The notes below the pieces were generated by a model. That model was given only the letters and a program-made list of their open reading frames with translations. It had not been told where the DNA came from and ran no database searches. A stretch of DNA of 64,000 nucleotides from positions 1 through 64,000 of the forward strand of contig NZ_KB899154.1 of NCBI RefSeq assembly GCF_000378065.1. Direction: 5' to 3'. The stretch is from Porphyromonas gulae DSM 15663 (GTDB lineage Bacteria; Bacteroidota; Bacteroidia; Bacteroidales; Porphyromonadaceae). Positions 44,941-54,926 of the stretch are shown here, piece after piece (position 1 is the first letter of the stretch; every line of letters starts with the position of its first letter). A program made the translations under genes and the position numbers.

Positions 44941-45137
44941 CTACGCCCTAGGGGTTATCGAGCTACGCTGTAGGGGTCAATGAGCTACGCTCTAGAGCTT
45001 GTCGAGCTACGCCGTAGAGGCCGGCTCGTTATCCTCTACGGCTTATCTCGTTATGTTCTAGGGAGCTCCTCATTGTCCTCTACGGATTATCTCCCTACGC
45101 CCTACAGCTCGTTTCCATACGCTCTACAGGATAGCAG
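44941..45137. repeat. Degenerate 22-bp tandem array, about nine units
   Basis: Successive units read CTACGCCCTAGGGGTTATCG.., CTACGCTGTAGGGGTCAATG.., CTACGCTCTAGAGCTTGTCG.. and so on, with steps of 22 bp (one of 24). The later units drift to CCTCTACGGNTTATCTC. Many units contain a CTACG/CGTAG dyad. The array fills the gap between the DUF5686 gene's 3' end and the symporter promoter. Confidence 0.8.
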
Positions 45138-45204
45138 AAGAGCCCCTGTTCTGCAAGGAAAAGAGTGGGGAAAAAGCTGCAAAACGGACAATTCTGTTCG
45201 GCTT

Positions 45205-47853
45205 TCAAAATGTCGGAAAGTTGATCGTATAGCGGAGCATCAGGCCGTAATCTTTATGGAAATTGTATGCGCCACAGAAGATGCCGATTTGTGCGATCGT
45301 ACCACGAGAATAGCCTATTTCGAAGAAAGGCATCCGGTCTTTGTGGCATCCCCAATACGTATTCAGATGAAGGTTGGACTGGAACGAAGCGAATAGGATG
45401 CCCAACGGATTAGTGATCAATGAGGGGAAACACCAGCGAGTCTGAAGGATGAGAAAGTTCTGATCCGTATAAGAATAAGGAGGGAGGGTTTGGAAACTGT
45501 CGTGGAGCGTGCCTCCTATTTGAAACAAAGCATTGTCAGCTTTGAGATAGCGCTGTTCGTCGAGGTGTACCGTATGCCGACGAAAGTAACTGCCCACCGT
45601 GAAGTGGTAGTAGAGCGAGTGCAACGGATTGAGTCGGAGATTTTGCCGTACCGAACCGGATAGGTAGATGTAGTCGCTGTCGTGCTCTCGTCCGAGCGGT
45701 ATGGCTTGACGGTAAGTGAGCCCAAATAGCGGAGCGCGTGTACCGACCCCGTCATACCGCTTACGTCCGTCCTTGTCCAAACGATAATAGGGTGCAGGAT
45801 TATAGCGGATGCTGCCCCCGACCGTCAGACTTCTGTGATCGGGCATCGAATAGAGCAGGCTATCGGGAGAAGATGCGATGCCGCCGATTAATTTGTTTTT
45901 AATCGGTTTCTTGAAAATTCCCCATACACGATTTTCGGCCAAAGGGCTGCCATGGCGTCCTTCAGCGAAGAGGAATAGCTGCAAGCCCGGCAATAGGTCT
46001 ATCTGATTGCTCAAGCGCAGATACTTCTTGTCATATAGCATCAGATGACCACGACCGTCTACTAAGGTGGTCAGGAAAGTCTGTATGCGCCAGTCCGTAT
46101 TGGCAAACGGGCCAGTCAGGTCTGCACTCTGCCTGCCTGCCGATAGGGAGAGTAGTCCACCCGAGAGAGGAGCGTAGCGGAAATCGGCACGGACATCCCA
46201 GTATAGCTTCCGCCTATGAGTAGTATAATATAGTATAGGGCGCAGCGTCAGGTCTACACCTTTGGAAAACTTCTGCCGGAAGAAAAAGCTCTGTCCCAAC
46301 CAAAAGCCATCCGTATAGCGGTAGTCATAGAGCGATCCGCGGATAAGGCCGTTGAATCCGAGTGTAGTCCCCTCTCCCATTTTATAGTCATGTCCGCCGA
46401 GGATAGCACCGAGGATGGAAGTACGGCCGGTACGTTCGCCTTCCCGACCGCCACCGAACCGCCGCTTTTTCTCAAAAGCTTGCATCAGACTGTCCCGATT
46501 GGCATAGCTCTGTGCTTCTTCATCGGTAAGCGGTGCCGTCACTACAGCGTCCCAGTAGGAAGAGTCGCGATCGAAAGCTAGTGAATCGAATCGGACCTTG
46601 GCCTGCAATTCGGTATCGGGCAGCATATACTTGTCGGGCAGATGATAGCCCAGCGTATCCAATCGGGATTCGAGCATCCGAAGGTGGCGGTTTACTTCGC
46701 GGTTCGTACGGAAGCGAAGTCCCTCAGCTCTTCGGGCAGTGGATAGCAATTTGCGGTCGATCTCAAGCGAATCGTACACCAAGGACGAAAAGTACTGGTA
46801 CTCCAGTTTCAGTCCCATCGACTGCATCTCCATACCGATGGCATAGGTGGTGGGCAGGTACACATCCTTTTCGAGCGGATTGAGACTTATATCGACCTTG
46901 TACCGAATCATATCGTAAGCCTTAATTTCCAATTTTAGTGCCTGCAGACACCAGATGCTATCGATCACCCACAGTTCGCCCCTCATGGCGTCCCTTCTGC
47001 CTTTGAAGCTGATGTGGTACACTTTTCTTTCCTTTTCCCGGCTGGTACCCTCCAGTTTGTAGGTGTACGATTCCAGTACACCCGTCCGTATAGGACTTGC
47101 CATGTTTACTATTCCATCAAGACTGAACTCTTTGGCATATATGTTGGTCGAGATAATCTGCATATAATCCGTTGTATCAGATTTGAGGTCATCCGGTATC
47201 GAAGAGCGCATCGCGCGCACTTGCTTGTTGTATTTGTTCGGATGCCGGAATTCCAGAGAGGCTTGGCTCTCTATGACGAAGCGTTTTTTCTCCAGATCCT
47301 TTGCACTTATGCCATCTGCTTTCTTATAGCGTAGCCAGAAAGGCAGCTTATCCAGCCGCATCGAACCCTTGGTATAGACTTTGGCCTGATAGCTCTTTAC
47401 CATGTGCTCGTAAACTGGAGTGCGCGCTATGAGTTCGCGCATGATGGGATAGGCAGGATCTTCTTTAGGCCGTTTACCTATCACTTCCACCTCTTTCAGA
47501 TCATAGATGACGGAGCTGAGTCGGAAAGTCTTCTCCTCGCTTTTCTCGCCCACGAGCAACTCTGTCTCAAGAGGAGTGTATCCCATGGAACGGATGGCCA
47601 GCCGGTAGCGTCCCGGATGGAGGCGGAGGATAAATCGTCCGCTCTCGTCCGCCACTACTCCGCTCTTTGTTTCAGCGACATAGATGGATGCATAAGATAC
47701 GGGGGCTTCATTGTCCGCTGCGAGGACAAGACCTTTGATCACCGTTTGTGCCGTGGCTGAATAGCCTGCCGATACTATTATAATAATATATAGGAAGAAG
47801 TGGTGAAGTCTGCACCTCAGCAGGGAAGTCAATGACAACAGATGGTGTGGCAT
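45205..47853 (-). CDS. DUF5686 family outer-membrane protein with carboxypeptidase-regulatory domain
   Basis: The 882-residue protein has a signal peptide (FFLYIIIIVSAGYSATAQ), then a CarboxypepD_reg-like beta-sandwich (TVIKGLVLAADNEAPVSYASIYVAE, about residues 37-120), then the DUF5686 region. The second half has the spaced aromatic beta-strands of an outer-membrane barrel. The protein ends LMLRYTINFPTF with a terminal Phe, the usual mark of insertion by the BAM machinery. Function is unknown; the sandwich-barrel plan recalls TonB-dependent receptors, but no plug domain is present. The start at 47853 is preferred because the frame's earlier start adds 43 residues before the signal peptide. 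Confidence 0.85.
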   Translation of the reverse strand: MPHHLLSLTSLLRCRLHHFFLYIIIIVSAGYSATAQTVIKGLVLAADNEAPVSYASIYVAETKSGVVADESGRFILRLHPGRYRLAIRSMGYTPLETELLVGEKSEEKTFRLSSVIYDLKEVEVIGKRPKEDPAYPIMRELIARTPVYEHMVKSYQAKVYTKGSMRLDKLPFWLRYKKADGISAKDLEKKRFVIESQASLEFRHPNKYNKQVRAMRSSIPDDLKSDTTDYMQIISTNIYAKEFSLDGIVNMASPIRTGVLESYTYKLEGTSREKERKVYHISFKGRRDAMRGELWVIDSIWCLQALKLEIKAYDMIRYKVDISLNPLEKDVYLPTTYAIGMEMQSMGLKLEYQYFSSLVYDSLEIDRKLLSTARRAEGLRFRTNREVNRHLRMLESRLDTLGYHLPDKYMLPDTELQAKVRFDSLAFDRDSSYWDAVVTAPLTDEEAQSYANRDSLMQAFEKKRRFGGGREGERTGRTSILGAILGGHDYKMGEGTTLGFNGLIRGSLYDYRYTDGFWLGQSFFFRQKFSKGVDLTLRPILYYTTHRRKLYWDVRADFRYAPLSGGLLSLSAGRQSADLTGPFANTDWRIQTFLTTLVDGRGHLMLYDKKYLRLSNQIDLLPGLQLFLFAEGRHGSPLAENRVWGIFKKPIKNKLIGGIASSPDSLLYSMPDHRSLTVGGSIRYNPAPYYRLDKDGRKRYDGVGTRAPLFGLTYRQAIPLGREHDSDYIYLSGSVRQNLRLNPLHSLYYHFTVGSYFRRHTVHLDEQRYLKADNALFQIGGTLHDSFQTLPPYSYTDQNFLILQTRWCFPSLITNPLGILFASFQSNLHLNTYWGCHKDRMPFFEIGYSRGTIAQIGIFCGAYNFHKDYGLMLRYTINFPTF

Positions 47854-47999
47854 GGGTATTCTTCGTCTTTTTAGCGATTGATCTGCTCTGTAAAAATAAG
47901 GAAATGATACTTCTATAGACTTTCCTCTCGCTTTCCCGTTTAATGGCAGTTTCCACTCGCGTACATGCGGATCGTATCCCAATTATGTACCTTAGCGGC

Positions 48000-49307
48000 A
48001 TGAAACAAATACCCTTGGCAGAGAGAATGCGTCCCAAGATGCTGGTCGACTATGTGGGGCAGCAGCATCTGATCGGACCGGGAGCTGTGCTCCGGCGGAT
48101 GATCGAACAGGGACAGGTGCCATCCATGATTCTGTGGGGGCCTCCCGGAGTAGGCAAGACCACGCTGGCCGAAATCATTGCTCACGAAGTGGATGCACCT
48201 TTCTATACATTGAGTGCGGTCAGCTCCGGTGTGAAAGAAGTGCGAGAAGTGATAGCCGACATCGAATCCAATCGTGGCAATCTGTTCGACAAAGGCGGAC
48301 GCGCCATCCTCTTCATAGATGAGATACACCGTTTCAGCAAGAGTCAGCAGGATTCGCTTCTGGCAGCCGTAGAGCGAGGGATAGTGACGCTGATCGGTGC
48401 CACGACCGAAAATCCGAGTTTCGAAGTGATACGTCCGCTCCTCTCGCGCTGTCAGGTCTATGTGCTCAAACCCCAAAGTGATGAGGATCTGCTGCTACTG
48501 GCACACAGGGCTATCGATCGGGACGAACTGCTGGCCGCCAAGCATCCTGTACTGGAGGAGACAGAAGCTCTGCTTCTCTATGCCGGAGGCGATGCGCGAA
48601 AGATGCTGAACATCCTCGACCTTCTGGCTACAAGCGAAGTAGAAGACCGGCTCGTCATTACCAACGAAAAGATACGCCGGCGATTGCAAGAAAACCCTGC
48701 TGCTTTCGACAAGGGAGGCGAACTGCACTACGATATAGCATCCGCCTTTATCAAAAGTATTCGGGGCAGTGATCCCGATGCGGCTATTTACTGGCTGGCG
48801 CGCCTTATCGATGGTGGGGAAGAACCCTCATTCATCGCTCGCAGGCTGATCATATCGGCTGCGGAGGACATCGGTCTGGCCAATCCGAACGCCATGCTCA
48901 TCGCCACGGCCTGTGCCGAGGCTTTAGACCGGATCGGCTGGCCCGAAGGCCGTATTCCATTGGCCGAGGCTACCATTTATTTGGCTACTTCGGAGAAGAG
49001 CAATTCGGCTTATTTGGCCATCGACTCCGCTCTCGAATATGTCCGCCGATCAGGCAATCTCCCTGTGCCCCTACACCTGCGTAATGCCCCTACCCGTCTG
49101 ATGGCCGACCTCGACTATGGTAAGGGATATAAATACTCGCATGATTTTCCGGAGCACTTCGTCTCACAGCAATATCTGCCCGACAAAGCTGCTGACGTCT
49201 CTTTCTGGACTCCTCAAATGCACACGGCACATGAAGCCAAACTGGGAGAGCGGATGAAGCGGTGGTGGAAGGGGGAGAAATCCGAAAAGGATACAACGAA
49301 ACAATGA
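48000..49307 (+). CDS. rarA: Replication-associated recombination protein RarA (MgsA)
   Basis: The 435-residue AAA+ ATPase is related to clamp loaders and RuvB and acts at stalled replication forks. Signatures are PLAERMRPKMLVDYVGQ at the N-terminus, Walker A in LWGPPGVGKTTLAEII near residue 45, Walker B FIDEIHRFSKSQQD near 102, sensor 1 IGATTENPSFEV and the C-terminal tetramerisation region (SAEDIGLANPNAM). The start at 48000 gives the usual MKQIPLAERMRP. trmN6 follows after 22 bp. Confidence 0.95.
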   Translation: MKQIPLAERMRPKMLVDYVGQQHLIGPGAVLRRMIEQGQVPSMILWGPPGVGKTTLAEIIAHEVDAPFYTLSAVSSGVKEVREVIADIESNRGNLFDKGGRAILFIDEIHRFSKSQQDSLLAAVERGIVTLIGATTENPSFEVIRPLLSRCQVYVLKPQSDEDLLLLAHRAIDRDELLAAKHPVLEETEALLLYAGGDARKMLNILDLLATSEVEDRLVITNEKIRRRLQENPAAFDKGGELHYDIASAFIKSIRGSDPDAAIYWLARLIDGGEEPSFIARRLIISAAEDIGLANPNAMLIATACAEALDRIGWPEGRIPLAEATIYLATSEKSNSAYLAIDSALEYVRRSGNLPVPLHLRNAPTRLMADLDYGKGYKYSHDFPEHFVSQQYLPDKAADVSFWTPQMHTAHEAKLGERMKRWWKGEKSEKDTTKQ

Positions 49308-49329
49308 CTCTTCATTCTGTACCGCCCTT

Positions 49330-50097
49330 ATGCCGACAGATATTTTTTCCTTCAAACAATTCGACATCGACCAAACAGGTTGTGCCATGCGCGTGGGTAC
49401 CGATGGCGTCCTGCTCGGAGCATGGGCCGGAGAGGATGCAGCCGGAAGTATGCCCCGGCATTGTCTGGACATAGGCACGGGCACAGGGCTGATAGCCTTA
49501 ATGTTGGCACAGCGATTTCCACAGGCCCGGGTACAGGGAATAGAAATAGATACTGCCGCTGCCGAATGTGCTCGTGCAAACGCCGCTGCTTCTCCTTTTT
49601 CCGATCGAATAGCGATCGCTTCTGGAGATATTTTGGATTCATCGCTCGAAAGCCTTATCGGGGATCAACGTTTCGACCTGATCGTCTCGAATCCGCCTTT
49701 CTTCAAATCCTCCCTGCATGCCCCCGACAGGCAGCGTACCATGGCACGACATGAAGAAACCCTGCCATTGGAAAGACTGATATGCCGTGCCTCCGAATTG
49801 CTCTCTCCGCAAGGACGATTGGCATTCATTACGCCCCATGACCGGCTAAAGGATTTACGCCTGTATGCAGCTACCTATCACTTGGCCCCGTCTCGCTTGA
49901 CCGAGGTGTGTACTCTACCCCATAAAGGACCTAAACGACTCCTAAGCGAATGGCGACCTGCCGATACCGCTATCGACCGATCGCCACTCACCGATACTCT
50001 CATCATTCATCCTGCCACAGGCTTCTATTCGCCTGAGTACGTACGTCTGACAGAGCCTTTCTATACGACTTCTTTCCGCATCCTTGCTGTGGGATAA
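49330..50097 (+). CDS. trmN6: tRNA1(Val) (adenine37-N6)-methyltransferase
   Basis: The 255-residue class I methyltransferase has motif I LDIGTGTGLIALMLAQRF near residue 50 and the adenine-methylating NPPF motif in LIVSNPPFFKSS near residue 122. Both match TrmN6 (YfiC), which makes m6A37 in tRNA-Val. It opens with IFSFKQFDIDQTGCAMRVGTDGVLLG, which is characteristic. It overlaps the 3' end of rpoN, on the opposite strand, by 37 bp. Confidence 0.92.
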   Translation: MPTDIFSFKQFDIDQTGCAMRVGTDGVLLGAWAGEDAAGSMPRHCLDIGTGTGLIALMLAQRFPQARVQGIEIDTAAAECARANAAASPFSDRIAIASGDILDSSLESLIGDQRFDLIVSNPPFFKSSLHAPDRQRTMARHEETLPLERLICRASELLSPQGRLAFITPHDRLKDLRLYAATYHLAPSRLTEVCTLPHKGPKRLLSEWRPADTAIDRSPLTDTLIIHPATGFYSPEYVRLTEPFYTTSFRILAVG

Positions 50098-51518
50098 CCG
50101 AGCTGCTCCCGATACTTGGCAACGGTACGACGAGCCAGTCGATAACCGCTTTCGGCCAAAACCTCAGCCAACTCGGTATCATTCAGGGGAGATCTCTTGT
50201 CCTCGGAGTCGATGGCTTCGGCAAGTACTCGCTTGACCTCACGTGTGGATACTTCCTCTCCCTTATCATTCACAGTGCCATCGCTGAAAAAGTGCTTCAG
50301 GGAGAAGATTCCGAAGTCGGTCTGTACATATTTACTGTTGCTCACCCGAGAGATCGTACTGACATCGTAACCCGTCGGATCGGCCACATCTTTCAGAATC
50401 ATAGGCTTCAGATCGGCAAGTTCTCCACTTCTGAAATAAGCATCCTGTAGCCGTACTATGGCCTCCATCGTCCTCTGTAGTGTTTCCCGACGCTGACGAA
50501 TGGCTTCGATGAACCATTGTGCCTGATCCACTTTCTGCTTGACGAAAAGAAGTGTTTGCTTGCGTTCGCGTGAACGATTCTTAGCAGAGCCCTGATAATC
50601 CTGCATCATCTCCTGATAGACCTTACTGACGCGCAAGGGCTGAATATCACCACCACGGGTAAGCGACACGACCAGATCATCTCCCATACGCTCGACGATG
50701 AAATCGGGATATACCCTGTTCATGGCTGCTTCGGCATCGTCTCCCCATCCATTAGCGGGTTTGGGATTGAGCTGCATGATCAGCCCGAAGGCTTCCTTCA
50801 TTTCCGAGTCGGAAAGAGATGCCTCCTCCTGCAACTGCTCGAACCGTTTGGAGACAAAGTCGTCATAATGGTTCGTAAGAATATGGAGGGCTGTCTGCCG
50901 AGTTGTCGTATCCGGCAATCGCTCCAACTGAAGTAGCAGACATTCTTTGAGATCTCTGGCACATATACCGGGAGGATCGAGGCTCTGTACCAATCCTATC
51001 ACTTCCTCCACTTCCTTTTGGTCCGCTTCGATACCGGCACGGAAGGCGAGATCGTCCAGAATCTCCTCCAGATCGCGATGCAGATAGCCATCTTCTTCTA
51101 TGTTACCAATAATATAAGGAGCAAGTTGTTGCTGTCGATCCGTCAGAGGCAGGAACTTCAGCTGTTCGACCAAACGATCGTTGATCGAAGGTGCAGCGGA
51201 AGAAAAAGGTATTTCCTCTCGTCGGCTGTTGCGATCCTGTATTTCGCGCAGCTTGTATTCCGGAATATCTTCCTCGGTACGGTAATCGCCCAATGAGAGG
51301 TCGGAGGTGTCATCCCCCATCAGATTGTCTTCGGTTCCATCCACACTGCCGGATACCTCATCATCATACGCTCCTTCTTCCAAAGCAGGGTTAGCCTCCA
51401 GTTCTTTCTGTATCCTCTCTTCCAACTCAATGGCAGGAAGCTCCAAGAGTTTGATTTGCTGGATCTGCTGTGCAGAGAGATTTTGTTGCTGCCTTTGAGC
51501 AAGGGTTTGCTTCAACAT
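50061..51518 (-). CDS. rpoN: RNA polymerase sigma-54 factor
   Basis: The 485-residue protein is the sigma factor for -24/-12 promoters, which need ATP-driven activators. Region I (LKQTLAQRQQQNLSAQQIQQIKLLELP) is Gln-rich as expected, an acidic stretch covers about residues 45-85, and the C-terminal RpoN box ARRTVAKYREQLG ends the protein. It overlaps murF by 7 bp on the same strand, so the two are co-transcribed. No sigma-54 activator gene is in the window. Confidence 0.95.
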   Translation of the reverse strand: MLKQTLAQRQQQNLSAQQIQQIKLLELPAIELEERIQKELEANPALEEGAYDDEVSGSVDGTEDNLMGDDTSDLSLGDYRTEEDIPEYKLREIQDRNSRREEIPFSSAAPSINDRLVEQLKFLPLTDRQQQLAPYIIGNIEEDGYLHRDLEEILDDLAFRAGIEADQKEVEEVIGLVQSLDPPGICARDLKECLLLQLERLPDTTTRQTALHILTNHYDDFVSKRFEQLQEEASLSDSEMKEAFGLIMQLNPKPANGWGDDAEAAMNRVYPDFIVERMGDDLVVSLTRGGDIQPLRVSKVYQEMMQDYQGSAKNRSRERKQTLLFVKQKVDQAQWFIEAIRQRRETLQRTMEAIVRLQDAYFRSGELADLKPMILKDVADPTGYDVSTISRVSNSKYVQTDFGIFSLKHFFSDGTVNDKGEEVSTREVKRVLAEAIDSEDKRSPLNDTELAEVLAESGYRLARRTVAKYREQLGYPTARMRKEVV

Positions 51519-52816
51519 AGAGGAATTATCTTTTCGAGGTGGATACCGTGCGATCCTTTGAGCAGGATGAGAGAATCGTGAATGGGATGAGCTTTCAAAT
51601 ACTCTTCGAGAGCAACATTGTCGGCAAATCCCGTTGCTCCGTTGGGGAAGCTATCCGCCAAAGCCGTCAGGCAAGGACCGCATAGCAATATCCGCCGATA
51701 CCGACCGGTATTGATACGTTCGAGAAGAGCCATATGCTCACGCTTGCTCTCTGCGCCCAGTTCGTTCATGTCGCCGAGGATAAGCACAAGAGGTTTATCG
51801 GTATGCAGGGAATCGAAATTGTCGAGTGCCGCGTGCATGCTCACCGGATTGGCATTATAGGCATCCACAATCAGGGAATTGCCTCGCTCCGTTTCGATCC
51901 ATTGGGAGCGATTATTACTCGGTCTGTAAGTAGCAAGAGCCGATACAATGGCTTCATCGGGGACATCGAAAAAGCGTCCTGTCGTTACGGCAGCCAAAGC
52001 ATTCGGCAGATTGTAGTCGCCCACGAGATTGGTGCAAATCCTCTGCTCACTCGATGAGCCGAATAAATCGAAGCAGAGATAAGGCGTGTTGTTTGCAACT
52101 ATTCGTCCTCGAACCGTGGCATCTGCCGAGGTACCGTAAGAGACCGATTGCAGTCCCTGCGACATATCGACGAGGGTATCATCATCGAAATTCAAGAAGA
52201 GGATCCCACCCTCTGCTCGAATGAAATCATAAAGTTCTCCCTTGGTACGCCTTACCCCTTCCAAAGAGCCGAAGCCCTGTAAATGCGCCCGACCGATATT
52301 GGTAATCAGTCCAAAGTTAGGACGGGCTATACGCGTCAGCTCGGCAATGTCTCCGGGCTTATTGGCACCCATCTCGATAATAGCTATCCGGTGTTCGGCT
52401 TTGAGCCTCAACAAAGTCAAAGGCACTCCTATATGGTTATTGAGATTGCCCTCCGTATAGAGTATAGGATAAGTAGTGGAAAGGACAGCAGCCATCAGCT
52501 CCTTTGTCGTGGTTTTGCCATTCGTCCCGGTGATACCGATAACCGGTGTGCCGAGACTCTTGCGGTGAAAAGCAGCCAGCTGCTGGAGAGCTGTCAGCAC
52601 ATCGTCCACAAGGAGATAGCGTTCGTCACGAACGACTGAAGAGTCGTCCACCACAGCCAAGGCGCATCCTTTCTCCAAGGCAGAGGAGGCAAACCGATTG
52701 CCATCGAACAGCTCGCCCTTGAGAGCGAAGAAAATACTGTCGGGAGGTGTTTGGCGGCTGTCGGTAGTCACCGTAGGATGAGCCAGATAGGCTGCATATA
52801 ATTGTTCGATTGTCAT
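51512..52816 (-). CDS. murF: UDP-MurNAc-tripeptide-D-Ala-D-Ala ligase
   Basis: The 434-residue enzyme adds D-Ala-D-Ala to the muramyl tripeptide, the last cytoplasmic step of the peptidoglycan precursor. The Mur-ligase pattern is whole: TDSRQTPPDSIFFALKG near the start, ATP loop GITGTNGKTTTKELM near residue 98, NNHIGVPLTLL, and the MurF-specific DAYNANPVSMHAALDNF near 315. It is the intact MurF, in contrast to the MurF-like half of the racemase fusion at 37311. rpoN follows with a 7-bp overlap. Confidence 0.95.
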   Translation of the reverse strand: MTIEQLYAAYLAHPTVTTDSRQTPPDSIFFALKGELFDGNRFASSALEKGCALAVVDDSSVVRDERYLLVDDVLTALQQLAAFHRKSLGTPVIGITGTNGKTTTKELMAAVLSTTYPILYTEGNLNNHIGVPLTLLRLKAEHRIAIIEMGANKPGDIAELTRIARPNFGLITNIGRAHLQGFGSLEGVRRTKGELYDFIRAEGGILFLNFDDDTLVDMSQGLQSVSYGTSADATVRGRIVANNTPYLCFDLFGSSSEQRICTNLVGDYNLPNALAAVTTGRFFDVPDEAIVSALATYRPSNNRSQWIETERGNSLIVDAYNANPVSMHAALDNFDSLHTDKPLVLILGDMNELGAESKREHMALLERINTGRYRRILLCGPCLTALADSFPNGATGFADNVALEEYLKAHPIHDSLILLKGSHGIHLEKIIPLC

Positions 52817-53032
52817 TTCGACTGCAAATTTGAATTTGTCTTGAGGTAGCGCAGGCAGCTACTCCCACTTGATCTGTCCGAACAAAAGTACAGCAATTCT
52901 CGGTTGCATCCCATACGAACAATGTTTGCCACAGAGAGATATAGATATACTGAATACAAGTGCGATTGTTGTACATACATATATTTACCGTTACTTTGCA
53001 GTCGTAAAAAATACAGAGAATTGCAAAACAAC

Positions 53033-53389
53033 ATGTACGTCGAAGTATTAAAATCCAAAATACACCGCGTAACCATTACGGAGGCCAACCTCGACTATGT
53101 AGGCAGCATCACCATCGATGAAGATCTGATGGATGCTGCCAACATCATCGCCGGAGAGAAAGTCCAAATCGTGGACAACAACAACGGAGCACGCTTGGAG
53201 ACCTATACCATACCGGGCAAAAGAGGTTCGGGGGTAATCTGTCTCAATGGAGCAGCTGCTCGCATCGTTCATCCGGGCGATATTATCATCATCATGGCGT
53301 ATGCCTGGATGAAGATGGAGGAAGCCAAGGTGTTCAAGCCTGCTGTAGTATTTCCCGATACTGCAACGAACAAGATAATTCTGAAATAA
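53033..53389 (+). CDS. panD: Aspartate 1-decarboxylase
   Basis: The 118-residue proenzyme makes beta-alanine from aspartate for coenzyme A synthesis. It cleaves itself between Gly24 and Ser25 ([15 protein letters not shown]) to make a pyruvoyl cofactor; both residues are present at the expected positions. [17 protein letters not shown] and the C-terminal half ([23 protein letters not shown]) are also typical. The ATG at 53033 is chosen over longer frames for family agreement. Confidence 0.95.
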   Translation: MYVEVLKSKIHRVTITEANLDYVGSITIDEDLMDAANIIAGEKVQIVDNNNGARLETYTIPGKRGSGVICLNGAAARIVHPGDIIIIMAYAWMKMEEAKVFKPAVVFPDTATNKIILK

Positions 53390-53467
53390 TCACAGCAATA
53401 TAATCTCTCCCCTCCTCTCCGGCTATGAATCGGATCGCGAGAGGAGAGATGCAAGCTATCATTTCCT

Positions 53468-54805
53468 ATGTTTGAAAATCTGAGCGAACGGCTCGACCGT
53501 TCTTTTAAGCTCCTCAAAGGTGAGGGGAGAATCACCGAGATCAATGTAGCCGAGACTCTCAAAGACGTACGTCGTGCCCTTTTGGATGCCGACGTGAACT
53601 ATGTCGTTGCCAAGCAGTTTACGGACTTGGTCAAGGAAAAAGCCATCGGCCAAAACGTACTGACCTCCGTCCGTCCGGGCGAACTGATGGTGAAGATCGT
53701 TCATGACGAATTGGCTGCTCTGATGGGCGGACATTCTGTGGATATTAACCTCAAAGGCAGTCCGGCAGTAATCCTGATGTCCGGATTGCAGGGTTCGGGT
53801 AAGACCACCTTCTCCGGCAAACTGGCCAATATGCTCAAGTCCAAGCAGGGCAAACGACCTCTGCTCGTGGCCTGCGACGTGTATCGTCCTGCGGCCATCC
53901 AGCAGCTGATGATCCTCGGCGAGCAGCTCGGAGTACCCGTCTACAGCGAACCGGACAGCAAAAAGCCGGTCGAGATAGCCCGACATGCCATCGCCGAAGC
54001 CAAGACCAAGGGGAACGACGTTGTCATCATTGACACCGCGGGTCGCTTGGCCATCGACGAAGAAATGATGCGCGAGATAGAGGCTATCAAGGCGGCCATC
54101 CAGCCGAACGAAGTCCTTTTCGTAGTGGATTCGATGACCGGTCAGGACGCCGTGAATACAGCCAAAGAGTTCAACACACGCTTGGATTTCGACGGTGTTG
54201 TCCTCACCAAACTCGATGGAGACACTCGAGGCGGTGCTGCTCTCTCGATCCGTTCGGTCGTAAACAAGCCCATCAAGTTCGTCGGTACGGGAGAGAAGAT
54301 GGAAGCGATCGACGCATTTCATCCCGAGCGTATGGCCGACCGTATCCTCGGCATGGGGGACATCGTGTCGCTTGTGGAGCGTGCTCAGGAGCAATACGAC
54401 GAAAAGGAAGCTCGCAAACTGGAGGAGAAAATAGCCAAGAATCAGTTCGACTTCAATGACTTCCTCGCCCAGATACATCAGATCAAAAAGATGGGTAACC
54501 TCAAAGAGCTTGCATCCATGATCCCGGGAGTGGGAAAGGCCATCAAGGATATAGACATAGACGACGATGCCTTCAAGAGCATCGAGGCCATCATATATTC
54601 CATGACGCCTCATGAGCGCACCCATCCCTCTATCCTCAACGGACAGCGTCGCAAGCGAATAGCAATGGGTAGCGGCACTTCCATACAGGATGTCAATAAG
54701 CTGATCACGCAGTTCGACCAGACGCGTAAAATGATGAAGACCATACAGGGATTCAAAGGTGGCAAAATGCCGAAGATGCCGCGCATGCCGAAGATGAAGA
54801 GATAA
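53468..54805 (+). CDS. ffh: Signal recognition particle protein Ffh
   Basis: The 445-residue GTPase binds the signal sequences of nascent membrane proteins and 4.5S RNA. It has an N-domain, a G-domain with the P-loop in GLQGSGKTTFSGKLA near residue 106, DTAGRL near 190 and TKLDGDTRGGAALS near 247, and a Met-rich M-domain with the RNA-binding RRKRIAMGSGTSIQDVNKLI. The tail PKMPRMPKMKR is basic. It is 78 bp after panD. The SRP RNA gene itself is not seen in the window. Confidence 0.96.
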   Translation: MFENLSERLDRSFKLLKGEGRITEINVAETLKDVRRALLDADVNYVVAKQFTDLVKEKAIGQNVLTSVRPGELMVKIVHDELAALMGGHSVDINLKGSPAVILMSGLQGSGKTTFSGKLANMLKSKQGKRPLLVACDVYRPAAIQQLMILGEQLGVPVYSEPDSKKPVEIARHAIAEAKTKGNDVVIIDTAGRLAIDEEMMREIEAIKAAIQPNEVLFVVDSMTGQDAVNTAKEFNTRLDFDGVVLTKLDGDTRGGAALSIRSVVNKPIKFVGTGEKMEAIDAFHPERMADRILGMGDIVSLVERAQEQYDEKEARKLEEKIAKNQFDFNDFLAQIHQIKKMGNLKELASMIPGVGKAIKDIDIDDDAFKSIEAIIYSMTPHERTHPSILNGQRRKRIAMGSGTSIQDVNKLITQFDQTRKMMKTIQGFKGGKMPKMPRMPKMKR

Positions 54806-54926
54806 ATAAAGATACCGGCCGCAAAGAGTTCTTCGGACAGCCGGAGTGAGTGCAAGGCGAGAGCGCATCGGCATCGCTGACGGAAGAGCGAAGAACAATG
54901 TTGAGATCAAAGAGGTTGTCTAATAT

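Noticed and set aside
53459-54910. Long minus-strand frame of 483 codons opposite ffh
   Set aside because: It is the mirror of ffh, whose domains and motifs are unmistakable; the reverse frame has no family features.
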